This document shows positions 17,227-26,259 of a DNA stretch of 64,000 nucleotides, one piece after another. The position numbers and the translations under genes were made by a program. Origin of the DNA: Rhizobiaceae bacterium (GTDB lineage Bacteria; Pseudomonadota; Alphaproteobacteria; Rhizobiales; Rhizobiaceae); assembly GCA_025698895.1 (NCBI GenBank), contig JAILWO010000003.1:434001-498000 (forward strand). Reading direction: 5' to 3'. The notes under the pieces were generated by a model, which worked only from the letters and a program-made list of their open reading frames with translations, had not been told where the DNA came from and made no database searches. Within the stretch, counting starts at the first letter, position 1. The number at the start of each line of letters is the position of its first letter.

Positions 17227-18029
17227 GCCGGGTTCGTCAGGCAGTCAGGGTCGACGCTGCCGCCTTCATATACGCGCCGCCACAGATCGATCAGCGGTTT
17301 CAGCCGTCCCGTCTTGTCGTGACCATCCTGCCATGGCTTCTCGTACTGGTAGTGGATCACCCGCACCGAGTTCCAGTCCCACAGGCCGGGCAGGTTGAAC
17401 CAGACATATTGCAGCATGTTGTCGAAGACCGGGAGGCCGTGCCAGTCGGGGAAGAAGGTCTCGAGGAAAGTCTGGTCGGTTCGCCGCCAGAAGGCGTCCG
17501 GCTGGTCGATCCGGTCGAGCATTGCCTCGAAAGTATCCTCCGAGGGCTTGGCCACGAACACGCCGGAATTCAGCCGGTGGAAGTCGGCAAGGCTTTCATA
17601 GACGTTGGGCGCGGCCGAGAACTCGGGATAGGCGAAAAGCCTGTCGATGTTGCGGATCACCAGCGTGTCGGCATCGAGAAATACGATCCTGTCATATTCC
17701 GTCATCTGCCAGAGCCTCAGCTTGGCGAAATTGTCGAGCGGAGTATGGAATGCCGGCTTGCCTCCCTTGGTGAAGGGGGCCGCCGCGTGAAGCTTCGCGC
17801 GCGCATGGCGCTCGTTGAACCCGTCCGAAGTCGGCAGGAGTTCGACCAGCCTCGGCATTGCTCCCAGCTCGACGAGTGGCCGCAGTGAGTTTTCGGGCGC
17901 GGCGCCGGTGTACAGGACCACGATGTCGGCGTCGGCAAGGGTCAGCCTCAGCGAGCGTATCAGCGCCTCCGCCCCCATCGCGTAGTCCGCGTTGGTGACC
18001 AGCGTGGCGTAAGCGCGGCGGCCGTTCAT
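17223..18029 (-). CDS. sqdD: SqdD-like GT8 (glycogenin-type) glycosyltransferase
   Basis: 268 residues. YATLVTNADYAMGAEALIRSLR at the N-terminus and the metal-binding DxD in RIVFLDADTLVIRNID (about 110) are GT8 marks, followed by FNSGVF-type sequence (RLNSGVFVAKPS) and HYQYEKPW. In the bacterial sulfolipid pathway SqdD is the proposed UDP-sulfoquinovose:diacylglycerol sulfoquinovosyltransferase. The ATG at 18029 overlaps the sqdB stop by four bases (ATGA). Confidence 0.82.
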   Translation of the reverse strand: MNGRRAYATLVTNADYAMGAEALIRSLRLTLADADIVVLYTGAAPENSLRPLVELGAMPRLVELLPTSDGFNERHARAKLHAAAPFTKGGKPAFHTPLDNFAKLRLWQMTEYDRIVFLDADTLVIRNIDRLFAYPEFSAAPNVYESLADFHRLNSGVFVAKPSEDTFEAMLDRIDQPDAFWRRTDQTFLETFFPDWHGLPVFDNMLQYVWFNLPGLWDWNSVRVIHYQYEKPWQDGHDKTGRLKPLIDLWRRVYEGGSVDPDCLTNPA

Positions 18030-19246
18030 CCCACGCTCTTCAGCCGTTTTCCTTCCGGGTCGCGCTCGATCGTCGAGGCGATGTCCTTCGTCCACGCCGA
18101 CACGGCCGGAATGCGGCTGCGGTCGACGCGGTAGGCGAACTTCTTCGCCACGTCGACCACTTCGGCGAGCAGGCCTTCCTGCAGCGTAATCGGATCGAGC
18201 CCGAGTTCGAGGAACTGGTCGTTCTTCACGACCAGGTCGTTCTCGGCCGCTTCCTTGCGTGGATTGGGCAGGTAGGCAACCTTCGCGCCGGCGATCTTGG
18301 CTACCAGTTCCGCCAAATCGCGTACGCGATGCGTTTCCGTCATCTGGTTGAAGATCTTCACCCGCTCGCCGCGCATGGGCGGGCTCTTCAACGCCAGTTC
18401 GATGCAGCGCACCGAATCCTGGATATGGATGAAAGCGCGGGTCTGTCCGCCGGTTCCGTGCACGGTCAGCGGATAGCCGATCGCTGCCTGGATAAGGAAA
18501 CGGTTCAGCACCGTGCCGTAATCGCCGTCATAGTCGAAGCGGTTGACGAGCTGAGCGTGTCGCCGGGTCTGGTCGGTATGGGTTCCCCACACGATGCCCT
18601 GGTGCAGGTCAGTGATCCGCACCCCGTCATTCCTGGCGTAGAACTGGAACAGGAGTTGATCCAGGGATTTCGTCATGTGGTAGATAGAGCCCGGATTGGT
18701 CGGGTAGAGGATTTCGTGGCTGACGGTTTCGCCTCCCATCGTCTCGATCCCGACTGGCAGATATCCTTCGGGAATCGCCGCGCCCACGGTCGAATAGCCA
18801 TAGACACCCATCGTGCCGAGATGGACGAGATGCGCATCGAGATCGAGTTCGACCAGCGCGTTGAGCAGGTTGTGGGTCGCGTTGACGTTGTTGGAGACCG
18901 TGTAGTTCTTGTGCCGGTCCGATTTCATCGAATAGGGCGCGGCCCGCTGTTCGGCGAAATGAATGACCGCGTCGGGCCGGTGCTCGGCCAGCCAGCGCTT
19001 CAGTATCTCGTAGTCGCGGGCGAGGTCGATCAGGTGAAAATGGATGCGCCGTCCGGTCTCCTGATGCCAGATGCGGGTGCGTTCCTGGATGGAGTCCATC
19101 GGCGTCAGCGACTGTACGCCCAGTTCGGTGTCGATCCAGCGCCGCGACAGGTTATCGACGATATGAATCTCGTGACCCAGCTCAGAGAGATGGAGAGAAG
19201 TGGGCCAGCCCACGAAGCCGTCGCCGCCGAAAACCGCAATCTTCAT
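18026..19246 (-). CDS. sqdB: UDP-sulfoquinovose synthase
   Basis: 406 residues, the expected SQD1/SqdB size. The N-terminus MKIAVFGGDGFVGWPTSLHLSE and the following HIVDNLSRRWIDTELG are characteristic, as are HFAEQRAAPYSM, HLGTMGVYG and the catalytic YHMTK (NPGSIYHMTKSLDQ). It makes UDP-sulfoquinovose from UDP-glucose and sulfite, giving the head group of the anionic sulfolipid that replaces phosphatidylglycerol under phosphate limitation. First gene of the minus-strand operon, divergent from the ABC transporter at 19402 across 155 bases. No Pho-box is evident there by eye. Confidence 0.93.
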   Translation of the reverse strand: MKIAVFGGDGFVGWPTSLHLSELGHEIHIVDNLSRRWIDTELGVQSLTPMDSIQERTRIWHQETGRRIHFHLIDLARDYEILKRWLAEHRPDAVIHFAEQRAAPYSMKSDRHKNYTVSNNVNATHNLLNALVELDLDAHLVHLGTMGVYGYSTVGAAIPEGYLPVGIETMGGETVSHEILYPTNPGSIYHMTKSLDQLLFQFYARNDGVRITDLHQGIVWGTHTDQTRRHAQLVNRFDYDGDYGTVLNRFLIQAAIGYPLTVHGTGGQTRAFIHIQDSVRCIELALKSPPMRGERVKIFNQMTETHRVRDLAELVAKIAGAKVAYLPNPRKEAAENDLVVKNDQFLELGLDPITLQEGLLAEVVDVAKKFAYRVDRSRIPAVSAWTKDIASTIERDPEGKRLKSVG

Positions 19247-19401
19247 CGAATCGCTCTCCGCTCGCCTTTTCGCCCGCGCCTTAGCCGGCGTTTGTGACAG
19301 GAATTGCGAGGCAGGGAAACTGACACGAAGACCTGTCACGAAACTGAATCATTGCTCTGGTCTATCGCGCGCAATATCCCGGATCAGGAAAGGACCGTTC
19401 G

Positions 19402-20373
19402 ATGAAGACCATGCTCGCCGCCTTCGCCGCCATGTTCATGGCCACGACCGCCTCCTTCGCCGACAAGTTGGTGCTCTACACCAGCCAACCCAACTCCGAT
19501 GCGCAGCAGACGGTGGACGCCTTCATGGCCGCCAATCCCGATATCGAGGTCGAGTGGGTGCGCGAGGGCACGACCAAGCTGATGGCCAAGCTGGCCGCGG
19601 AGATGGAAGCGGGGCAAACGGCCGCCGACCTGCTCCTGATCGCCGACACGGTCACGCTGGAGGCCATGAAGCGCGAAGGCCGGCTCATGGCCTACAAGTC
19701 GCCGGAAGCCGCCAATTACGATGAAGCGCTCTACGACGCGGACGGCCACTATTATTCGACCAAGATGATCACCACAGGCATCATGTACAACACCGCCGCT
19801 AAGATGAAGCCGACCGGCTGGAGCGATCTGACCAGGCCGGAGGCCAAGGGCATGACCCGTATGCCCAGCCCGCTCACGTCGGGTGCCGCGCTCATCCACG
19901 CGGCGGCCTTGACCGGCATGGAGGAATTCGGCTGGGACTACTATCAGGCGCTCAAGGACAACGAGACCCAGGCCGGCGGCGGCAATGGCGACGTCTTCAA
20001 GGCCGTCGCGTCCGGCGAGAAGGCCTACGGCGTGGTCGTCGATTTCGTGCCGATCCGCGAGAAGGCGAAAGGCGCGCCGGTCGAGTTCGTCTTCCCCGAA
20101 GAGGGCGTCAGCGTCGTGACCGAGCCGGTGGCGATACTCGCCTCCGCGAAGAACCCCGATGCTGCCAGGAAGTTCGTCGACTTCCTGCTGTCCGAGCAAG
20201 GTCAGGAACTCGTCGTCTCGCAGGGCTATATCCCGGCCCGCAATGGCATTGCCCTGCCTGAAGGCTATCCGGCCCGCGACGAGATCAGGCTGCTTCCCTT
20301 CGACGCGGGACAGGCCTTGGAGAATGCCGAGGCGAACAAGCAGAAGTTTGCCGAAATCTTCGGAGCCGAGTAA
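19402..20373 (+). CDS. ABC transporter substrate-binding protein, Fe3+/phosphonate type
   Basis: 323 residues with a Sec signal peptide (MKTMLAAFAAMFMATTASFA, cleavage about residue 20) and the periplasmic binding protein fold of the FbpA/AfuA cluster (KLVLYTSQPNSDAQQTVDAFMAANPDIEVEWVREGTT, cut here only for description). Such proteins bind Fe3+, 2-aminoethylphosphonate, putrescine or other small anions; the iron-binding tyrosine pair at the C-terminal domain is not clear here, so the ligand is open. AGGAAAGGACC stands before the ATG. First gene of a three-gene importer operon. Confidence 0.88.
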   Translation: MKTMLAAFAAMFMATTASFADKLVLYTSQPNSDAQQTVDAFMAANPDIEVEWVREGTTKLMAKLAAEMEAGQTAADLLLIADTVTLEAMKREGRLMAYKSPEAANYDEALYDADGHYYSTKMITTGIMYNTAAKMKPTGWSDLTRPEAKGMTRMPSPLTSGAALIHAAALTGMEEFGWDYYQALKDNETQAGGGNGDVFKAVASGEKAYGVVVDFVPIREKAKGAPVEFVFPEEGVSVVTEPVAILASAKNPDAARKFVDFLLSEQGQELVVSQGYIPARNGIALPEGYPARDEIRLLPFDAGQALENAEANKQKFAEIFGAE

Positions 20374-20383
20374 ACGCCCGCGC

Positions 20384-22099
20384 ATGGCGCTGGCCGACGC
20401 GAAATCACTGCCATTGCGACACAGGGGGAACGGCCAGCCGGTCTGGCTGCTCCCCGCGCTCGTGGTCGTGGTCGGTCTGATCTGCGGTCTGCCGCTTCTG
20501 CGGCTGGCGTTTCGTGCGTCCGAGGCCGTCTTTGCCGGGGAGGGCGGTTCCGTTTTCCTCGATCCGATGACGTGGCGGGCAACCCGCAACACGCTCATCG
20601 TCTCCATCGTGGGCACGGTCATCTCGATCGTGCTCGGTGCCCTGTTCGCCATCCCGGTCGCGCTGACGGACATTCGCGGTCGCGCGGCGCTGGCGCTGGC
20701 TTTCATGCTGCCGATGATGATCCCGCCTCAGATCACCGCGCTCGCCTGGGTGCAGATGACCGGCCCGTCGAGCGCGCTTCTCAACGCGATCGCACTGGCG
20801 CCGCCGCTGGGCTCGCCGCAGCCGCTCTACTCGCGCGGGGGTATCGCCTTGTTGATCGGCGTCCAGAACGCCCCTCTGGTCTTTTTGTCGATGATGGCCG
20901 GGCTTACGGCCGTGCCGCGCGATCTCGTGGAAGCCGCCCGCCTGGCTGGCGCACGCCAGCGCGAAGTGCTGGCCTCGATTGCCCTGCCGCTCGCGTTGCC
21001 GGGCCTGGTCGCGGGCGCGGCGCTTGCCTTCGTGTCCGGCGTCGGCAATTTCGGCATCCCGGCGATCCTCGGCCTGCCGTCCTCGATCCTCACCCTGCCG
21101 ACTCTCATCTATGTCAGGCTGGCTTCCTTCGGCACCGGCACGCTGGGTGACATGGCGCTGCTCTCCGGCCTTGTCGCGGCGCTGGCAATATTCGGCATCT
21201 GGGTTCAGACACGCGCCATGCGCGGACGATCGCTGCGCACGGTCGGCCATGCCGGTCGTCCGGTCAGGTTCGAACTCGGCGCGGGGAAGCTGCCTGTGCA
21301 ACTGCTTCTGTGGTTCGTTCTGTTCTTCATCCTCGTGGCGCCGTTCCTGGCCCTGGTCTCCACTTCACTGCTTCCGACCTACGGGGTGAGACTCACGCTT
21401 GAAACCGCGTCCCTGGCCGCCTATCGCGCGGTCTTGTTCACCCAATCGATGACTGTGTCGGCCTTCACGAATTCCTTCCTGCTCGCCGGTCTTGCCGCAT
21501 TCGGGCTGCTGCTCGTCACGCTGCCGCTCGGCTGGTACCTGGCGCGCGGGCGGTCGCGGCTTTCGGGTCTGCTTGCATCCACTATCGAGGTTCCCTATGC
21601 GTTGCCGGGCATCGTGGTGGCGGTAGCCTGTATTCTCCTGTTTGCCGCGCCGCTGCCCGTGATCGGCGTGTCGCTTTACGGAACCTTGTGGATCATCCTG
21701 TTCGCCTACCTTGCGAGTTTCATGGCGGTCAGCCTCAAGCCGGTCGCGGCGGCGTTCTCGCAGATCGATCCGGCACTGGAGGAGGCGGCGCGCCTCACCG
21801 GTGCCGGTTTCGTCCGGCGCATGACCACCATCACCCTGCCGCTCGCGGCGCCAGCGGCCGGTGCGGCGGTCATTCTCGTCTTTCTGATCGCGGTCAACGA
21901 ACTCACCATTTCCGCCCTCCTGTGGTCTGCGGGCACCCAGACGCTCGGCGTTGCCGTCTTCAACCTCGACGACAGCGGCGAGGCGACGCTGGCCGCCGCC
22001 CTGTCGGTCATCATCGTCATCATGGTTCTGGCGCTGATGCTGGCGCTCGACCGGCTGGCCGCGCGTCTGCCGAAAGGTGTGGTGCCGTGGCGCGTCTGA
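20384..22099 (+). CDS. ABC transporter permease, fused two-domain (FbpB type)
   Basis: 571 residues made of two homologous permease halves of about 6 transmembrane helices each, the arrangement of FbpB/ThiP-like iron and phosphonate importers. Each half has an EAA loop that contacts the ATPase: LVEAARLAGARQREVLASIALPLALPG in the first and LEEAARLTGAGFVRRMTTITLPLA in the second. Starts at ATG 20384, ten bases after the binding-protein stop; the end overlaps the ATPase gene by 13 bases. Confidence 0.9.
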   Translation: MALADAKSLPLRHRGNGQPVWLLPALVVVVGLICGLPLLRLAFRASEAVFAGEGGSVFLDPMTWRATRNTLIVSIVGTVISIVLGALFAIPVALTDIRGRAALALAFMLPMMIPPQITALAWVQMTGPSSALLNAIALAPPLGSPQPLYSRGGIALLIGVQNAPLVFLSMMAGLTAVPRDLVEAARLAGARQREVLASIALPLALPGLVAGAALAFVSGVGNFGIPAILGLPSSILTLPTLIYVRLASFGTGTLGDMALLSGLVAALAIFGIWVQTRAMRGRSLRTVGHAGRPVRFELGAGKLPVQLLLWFVLFFILVAPFLALVSTSLLPTYGVRLTLETASLAAYRAVLFTQSMTVSAFTNSFLLAGLAAFGLLLVTLPLGWYLARGRSRLSGLLASTIEVPYALPGIVVAVACILLFAAPLPVIGVSLYGTLWIILFAYLASFMAVSLKPVAAAFSQIDPALEEAARLTGAGFVRRMTTITLPLAAPAAGAAVILVFLIAVNELTISALLWSAGTQTLGVAVFNLDDSGEATLAAALSVIIVIMVLALMLALDRLAARLPKGVVPWRV

Positions 22100-23130
22100 T
22101 CCTCGATGCTATCACGCGCCGCTTTGGCGCCGACCAGCCGGCCGTCGATGCCGTGTCGCTCGACATCGCGCCGGGCACCTTCCTGGCCCTGCTCGGCCCG
22201 TCCGGCTGCGGCAAGACCACGACCCTGCGCCTCGTCGCCGGCTTCGAGACGCCGGATTCGGGTCGTATCCTGCTTGGCGACCGCCTGCTGGCCGAAGGCG
22301 CGCGCGCCGTCCCGCCCGAAGACCGAAACATGGCGATGGTCTTCCAGAGCCACGCGCTGTGGCCGCATATGTCGGTCGCCGAGAATGTCGGCTACCCGCT
22401 CAAGGTGCGCGGCCTGCCTTCCGCCGAGCGCGCCGCCCGCATCGCCCACGCGCTGGACACGGTCGACCTCGGCGGGTTCCGCGACCGCGCTCCGGCCGAA
22501 CTGTCCGGTGGCCAGCGTCAGCGCGTGGCGCTGGCGCGCTGCCTCGTCACCGATCCGGACGTGATCCTGTTCGACGAGCCGCTGGCGAGCCTCGACCGTC
22601 ATCTCAAGGCCTCGCTGGAAGATGCCTTTCGCGCCTTTCACCGCCGCACCGGCGCCACCATCGTCTATGTCACTCATGATCAGGCGGAGGCGATGGCTTT
22701 GGCCGACACCGTGGCTGTCATGGACCGCGGGCGCATCGCCCAGGCCGGCGCGCCGGAATCGATCTACCGCCATCCGCAAACGCGGGCGGTCGCCGCACTG
22801 ATCGGGCAGGGCGCGATCCTCGACCTGCCGTGCCGCTTCGATAGCTCGTCGCGCGAGATCGGCCGTGACGCGCTGCATGCGGCATTCCTCGCTCCCGCCG
22901 CTTCCGCCGGGTCGACCGTCCCGGTTCTGGTGCGGCCGGAGGACGTGGTGGCCGATCCGGCCGAGGGGATCGAATTCACCGTGTCGGATTGTGTCTTTCG
23001 CGGCGAACGCTATGGCCTCGCGCTCGTTCATGCATCCGACAGGCGCGTTTTCGCTTGGTCGGCTGTCGCCGCCACCATCGGCGAGACGGTTCGATATTCA
23101 CTGGTGCGGGGCCGGCTTTTGGAAGGTTAG
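22087..23130 (+). CDS. ABC transporter ATP-binding protein (FbpC/PotA type)
   Basis: 347 residues. Walker A GPSGCGKTT near 37, Q-loop MVFQSHALWPHMSV, signature [15 protein letters not shown], Walker B VILFDEPLASLD, switch His in VTHDQAEAM, then a TOBE-type C-terminal domain (VLVRPEDVVADPAEG). Start is the GTG at 22087 inside the permease gene, so the two are coupled. Energises import with the two upstream genes. Confidence 0.9.
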   Translation: MARLILDAITRRFGADQPAVDAVSLDIAPGTFLALLGPSGCGKTTTLRLVAGFETPDSGRILLGDRLLAEGARAVPPEDRNMAMVFQSHALWPHMSVAENVGYPLKVRGLPSAERAARIAHALDTVDLGGFRDRAPAELSGGQRQRVALARCLVTDPDVILFDEPLASLDRHLKASLEDAFRAFHRRTGATIVYVTHDQAEAMALADTVAVMDRGRIAQAGAPESIYRHPQTRAVAALIGQGAILDLPCRFDSSSREIGRDALHAAFLAPAASAGSTVPVLVRPEDVVADPAEGIEFTVSDCVFRGERYGLALVHASDRRVFAWSAVAATIGETVRYSLVRGRLLEG

Positions 23131-23200
23131 CCGCGCGGGGGACGCTGCCCGCTCGTCTTTCCGGGCGAGAAGAAGGCTCGCACCGGATACCCCTGACCCA

Positions 23201-23821
23201 TCATGATACGCCGGGATAGACGCTCATCCTCAGCAACCGTGCCAGATGCGCGGCGTTGGACGCGGCCATGTCGAGGGTCTGGCGAACCTTTTCGGGCGTC
23301 GTTTCCAGGTCCTTGTAGTCGACGGAACCCATCGCCTCGCCGACCCAGTAGCAGCCGGCATTGGCGGGGATGGTGAATCCGACGTCATTGAGCGACTGGA
23401 AGCAGGCGGCGTGGCAGTGATGCGCGCCGTCCTCGTTGCCGACCACCGCCACCAACGCCACCTTGCCGGCGGCGGGCATGCGGCCCTTGTCGTCGGCCTC
23501 GCCCAGGAAGGCGTCGAGCCGTTCCAGTACACGCTTGGCCACGGAGGAGGGCTGTCCCATCCAGATCGGCGTGCCGAGAATGAAGATGTCGGCGGCCACG
23601 ATCTTTTCGCGCAGGGCGGGCCAGCCGTCCCCATCGCCCATGTCGCTTTCGACGCCCGGCTTCACGTCATGATCGAGCACGCGCTCGACCTCGCCGGTCA
23701 CGCCGCGCGGTTCCAGCGCGGCCAGCAGATCGGCGATCATCCGGTCGGTGGAGGAGGCTTCGCTCGCCGAGGACGGTTTCAGTGAGCAGTTGAGGGCAAA
23801 CGCGGTCAATGTGTCAGGCAT
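23201..23821 (-). CDS. Flavodoxin-fold NAD(P)H-dependent oxidoreductase
   Basis: 206 residues. LTAFALNCSLKPSSASEASSTDRMI at the N-terminus is the FMN phosphate loop region of the NADPH-dependent FMN reductase/flavodoxin-like family, and IFILGTPIWMGQPSSVAKRVLERLD and VVGNEDGAHHCHA complete the flavin site. Likely an FMN-binding quinone or nitro reductase, substrate unknown. ATG at 23821 is preceded by AAGGACG. Convergent with the ABC operon. Confidence 0.85.
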   Translation of the reverse strand: MPDTLTAFALNCSLKPSSASEASSTDRMIADLLAALEPRGVTGEVERVLDHDVKPGVESDMGDGDGWPALREKIVAADIFILGTPIWMGQPSSVAKRVLERLDAFLGEADDKGRMPAAGKVALVAVVGNEDGAHHCHAACFQSLNDVGFTIPANAGCYWVGEAMGSVDYKDLETTPEKVRQTLDMAASNAAHLARLLRMSVYPGVS

Positions 23822-23941
23822 GGGAACGTCCTTGCGCGGTGGGGATTGCAACGGCAACGCGTCGTTCCCCCCGACGGTTGCGCCCGCCACTGGAACCGGT
23901 TCCCACGTCGCGCATTCTGTCCGGCAAGTGAGGGAAGAGCC

Positions 23942-24769
23942 GTGTCAACAACAGTCCCGCGGGACAGATCCGCAAGCCAGCTCAGGCGCTGGTTCAGGCC
24001 GCTGGCGCGCGCGGGCTATGCCGCACGCGGCCTGATCTACCTGGTTATCGGCCTCTTCGCCGCGCTCGCCGCTACAGGCGCGGGGCAGACAATGGGCTCG
24101 CGCGACGCTCTCGAGCGTCTGATGAATACGGGCGGCGGCGTGGCCATCGCATGGCTGCTCGCGGCCGCGCTTGCCTTTCACGCGCTGTGGCGGCTTGTGC
24201 AGGCGGGTTTCGACACCGACGATCACGGCGTCGACGCCAAGGGCCTGGCCGTTCGCGGCGGACTGCTCGTTTCCGGCGTGACCTACCTCGCACTGACGGC
24301 CTACACCATCTCGCGCGCTCGCGGGGTGGGCGGCGGCGATGGAGACGACGGCGGCAACGTGGCCCGCTGGCTCGCGGCTTTTGTCGGTACGACGTTCGCC
24401 GGCGCTACGATTGCCGCGGCTCTTGTGGGCGCGGGCGTGGCACATGTGGTCAAGGCGCTGCGCGAGCGCTATGCACGCCATATGGAGGCCTCTCCATCGA
24501 TGATGCGGATCGTGCATCCGATCGCGAAGGTCGGGCTGATCGCGCGCGGCGCCGTTTTCGCGGTTGCCGGCTTCATGCTCGGCCTGAATGCACTGCGTGG
24601 CGGTGGAGGCGGTGACCCCCCAGGCTCGGCCGAAGCGCTGCAATACATACAGGATCTCCCATTCGGCGCCCTGTTGCTCGCCGCGACCGGTATGGGCCTC
24701 GTCCTGTTTGCCGCCTATTCCTTCGCCGAGGCACTCCTGCGCCGCATCAATGTCGAGGACGCGGTCTAA
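23942..24769 (+). CDS. DUF1206 family membrane protein
   Basis: 275 residues with about six hydrophobic segments arranged as three similar two-helix units (ARAGYAARGLIYLVIGLFAALA; VRGGLLVSGVTYLALTAY; AKVGLIARGAVFAVAGFMLGL), the triple repeat that defines DUF1206. Inner membrane; function unknown. Start is a GTG at 23942 after AGGGAAGAG. Its end overlaps the stop of the convergent GFA gene by four bases. A glycine-rich loop (GVGGGDGDDGG) separates repeats. Confidence 0.85.
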   Translation: MSTTVPRDRSASQLRRWFRPLARAGYAARGLIYLVIGLFAALAATGAGQTMGSRDALERLMNTGGGVAIAWLLAAALAFHALWRLVQAGFDTDDHGVDAKGLAVRGGLLVSGVTYLALTAYTISRARGVGGGDGDDGGNVARWLAAFVGTTFAGATIAAALVGAGVAHVVKALRERYARHMEASPSMMRIVHPIAKVGLIARGAVFAVAGFMLGLNALRGGGGGDPPGSAEALQYIQDLPFGALLLAATGMGLVLFAAYSFAEALLRRINVEDAV

Positions 24770-25113
24770 AGGGCGTTCCTGCCGTCGAACTCGATGAGCG
24801 GCAGGACGGCCGGATCGAAATCCTCCAGGCACCGCAGATTGACATAGGCGCTGCGTTCCGGCCCTTCCGCCGCATCCTCGCCATAGGGATGGATGCCGCA
24901 GGTCGGGCAGAAGCGATGCACGATCTGATGCTTGTTGAAGGTGTAGGCCTTGCCGGCTTCGGGCGTCGTCACCCGCAGGCTGGCGTGCGGCACGGCTGCC
25001 AGCAACGGCGCCTTGCGCGCGCAGATCGAGCAGTTGCAAGACAGCGCGCTGTCGAATTCGGCCTCCACCTCATAGGCCACGGTGCCGCAATGGCAGCTTC
25101 CGCGATAGATCAT
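24766..25113 (-). CDS. GFA (CENP-V/glutathione-dependent formaldehyde-activating) family protein
   Basis: 115 residues with the zinc cysteines of the GFA fold: CHCG at 8-11, CNCSIC at 28-33 and CPTCGIHPYG at about 69-78. Only one founding member activates formaldehyde with glutathione; most homologues have unknown substrates. ATG at 25113; lies 23 bases after the VOC gene on the same strand, so the two probably form an operon. Confidence 0.87.
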   Translation of the reverse strand: MIYRGSCHCGTVAYEVEAEFDSALSCNCSICARKAPLLAAVPHASLRVTTPEAGKAYTFNKHQIVHRFCPTCGIHPYGEDAAEGPERSAYVNLRCLEDFDPAVLPLIEFDGRNAL

Positions 25114-25136
25114 GCGATCGTCCTCCCGACCCGGTC

Positions 25137-25571
25137 TCACGCCTTCGGCGCGTTCATCGCCCACAGGACGCCGAACGGATCGCGCATCGATCCCCAGCGG
25201 TCGCCCCAGAACATCTCCTGGAGCGGCATTTCCACCGTGCAGCCGGCATCGACCGCGCGCTGCCAGGCCGCGTCTATCGCGTCGGCCGCGTAGTGTAGCT
25301 GCAACGTGTAGCCGGCCGCCGGCTGATGCGGATGGCCATAGTCGGGATAAGGGTCGCCCAGCATCAGCGACGAACCGTTGACATAGAGATGCACATGCAT
25401 CGTGCGCCCCTGCTCGTCGGGCGGCACCCGATAGACGGTGTTCGCGCCGAACGCCTTCGCGTAGAAATCGGCTGCCTTCAGGGCGCCGTCCACTTCAAGG
25501 TAGGGATTCATGCCGCCGGTGGGCGCGGGCATCGCGGGGGCGTCGGTTGTGGCTTCGGCTGCGGTTGTCAT
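25137..25571 (-). CDS. VOC-superfamily (glyoxalase/PhnB-like) protein
   Basis: 144 residues with the PhnB-like pattern: NPYLEVDGALKAADFYAKAFGA, MHVHLYVNGSSLMLGDPYPDYG, and a C-terminal GDRWGSMRDPFGVLWAMN. Single-domain members form dimers with a shared cleft. Function not known; annotated elsewhere as glyoxalase/bleomycin resistance-like. ATG at 25571 (MTTAAEATTDAPA). Confidence 0.85.
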   Translation of the reverse strand: MTTAAEATTDAPAMPAPTGGMNPYLEVDGALKAADFYAKAFGANTVYRVPPDEQGRTMHVHLYVNGSSLMLGDPYPDYGHPHQPAAGYTLQLHYAADAIDAAWQRAVDAGCTVEMPLQEMFWGDRWGSMRDPFGVLWAMNAPKA

Positions 25572-25647
25572 TCGGATTCTCCACACGGGCTGTCGATGGA
25601 TCGAGGACGATCAAGTCCGCTCCGGGCCGACAGCGCGCTCGAAAAAT

Positions 25648-26259
25648 CTATCGGCGGTTGACGAGGTCGAGGATTAGCTTGTGGACGTTGCCGCCCTTGC
25701 TCATTTCGACCCGGTCGAAATCGCGGCTTTTGCGACGCTGCTCCTCCGAGGCCGCGATCAGCGGCTTCTTGATCTCCTCACGGATCTTGCGACAGCCAGG
25801 GTCGTCGGGCACCGTCAGCCCGGTCGTAGTATCGAGAATGCGGTCGACCATATCGCGCATATGCTGGCCATGTACCTTCTCATGCGCCGTCATCCCGTCG
25901 ATGAAACGCGTCCACAGCCGCGCGGTGGGCTCCGGCAGAGCCTTCGCGGGCTTGGGCAGATTGTAGGTGATCGTCATGAAGGGGAGGGCGGACACGAGCA
26001 TGCACGAGCCATCCGGCTGAGGTCGGTAGTCGCGCCGCCATTTCAGGTCGAAGCTCGTATAGGCGATCGCCCGCGACGAACCGCCCAGCAACGGCCCCTT
26101 GGCGCCGATCTCCTCGTAAAGCTCGATCGGGGTCGTGCCGGAGATCGAGTAGGTCTTCACGATCTCGTTGGCCTGCCAGTCGGCGGCGAGGGCGGAGAAC
26201 GAGGCCAGCATTGCCGCGACGGCTGCCGGGAGGAAGGAGCAACGCGCTGTTGATGTCAT
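25648..26259 (-). CDS. Exported DUF922 putative zinc protease
   Basis: 203 residues. Signal peptide at 1-25 (SFLPAAVAAMLASFSALA). The DUF922 domain carries HEKVH (HExxH) in DGMTAHEKVHGQHMRD about residue 125, the zinc protease signature. Probably periplasmic. The start overlaps the end of the YdeI-family gene by four bases (ATGA), so it is coupled to it. No partner substrate suggested. Confidence 0.82.
   Translation of the reverse strand: MTSTARCSFLPAAVAAMLASFSALAADWQANEIVKTYSISGTTPIELYEEIGAKGPLLGGSSRAIAYTSFDLKWRRDYRPQPDGSCMLVSALPFMTITYNLPKPAKALPEPTARLWTRFIDGMTAHEKVHGQHMRDMVDRILDTTTGLTVPDDPGCRKIREEIKKPLIAASEEQRRKSRDFDRVEMSKGGNVHKLILDLVNRR

Noticed and set aside
21706-23031. A 441-codon minus-strand frame over the ABC ATPase
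   Set aside because: Antisense shadow of the permease and ATPase genes; arginine-rich, no start signal.
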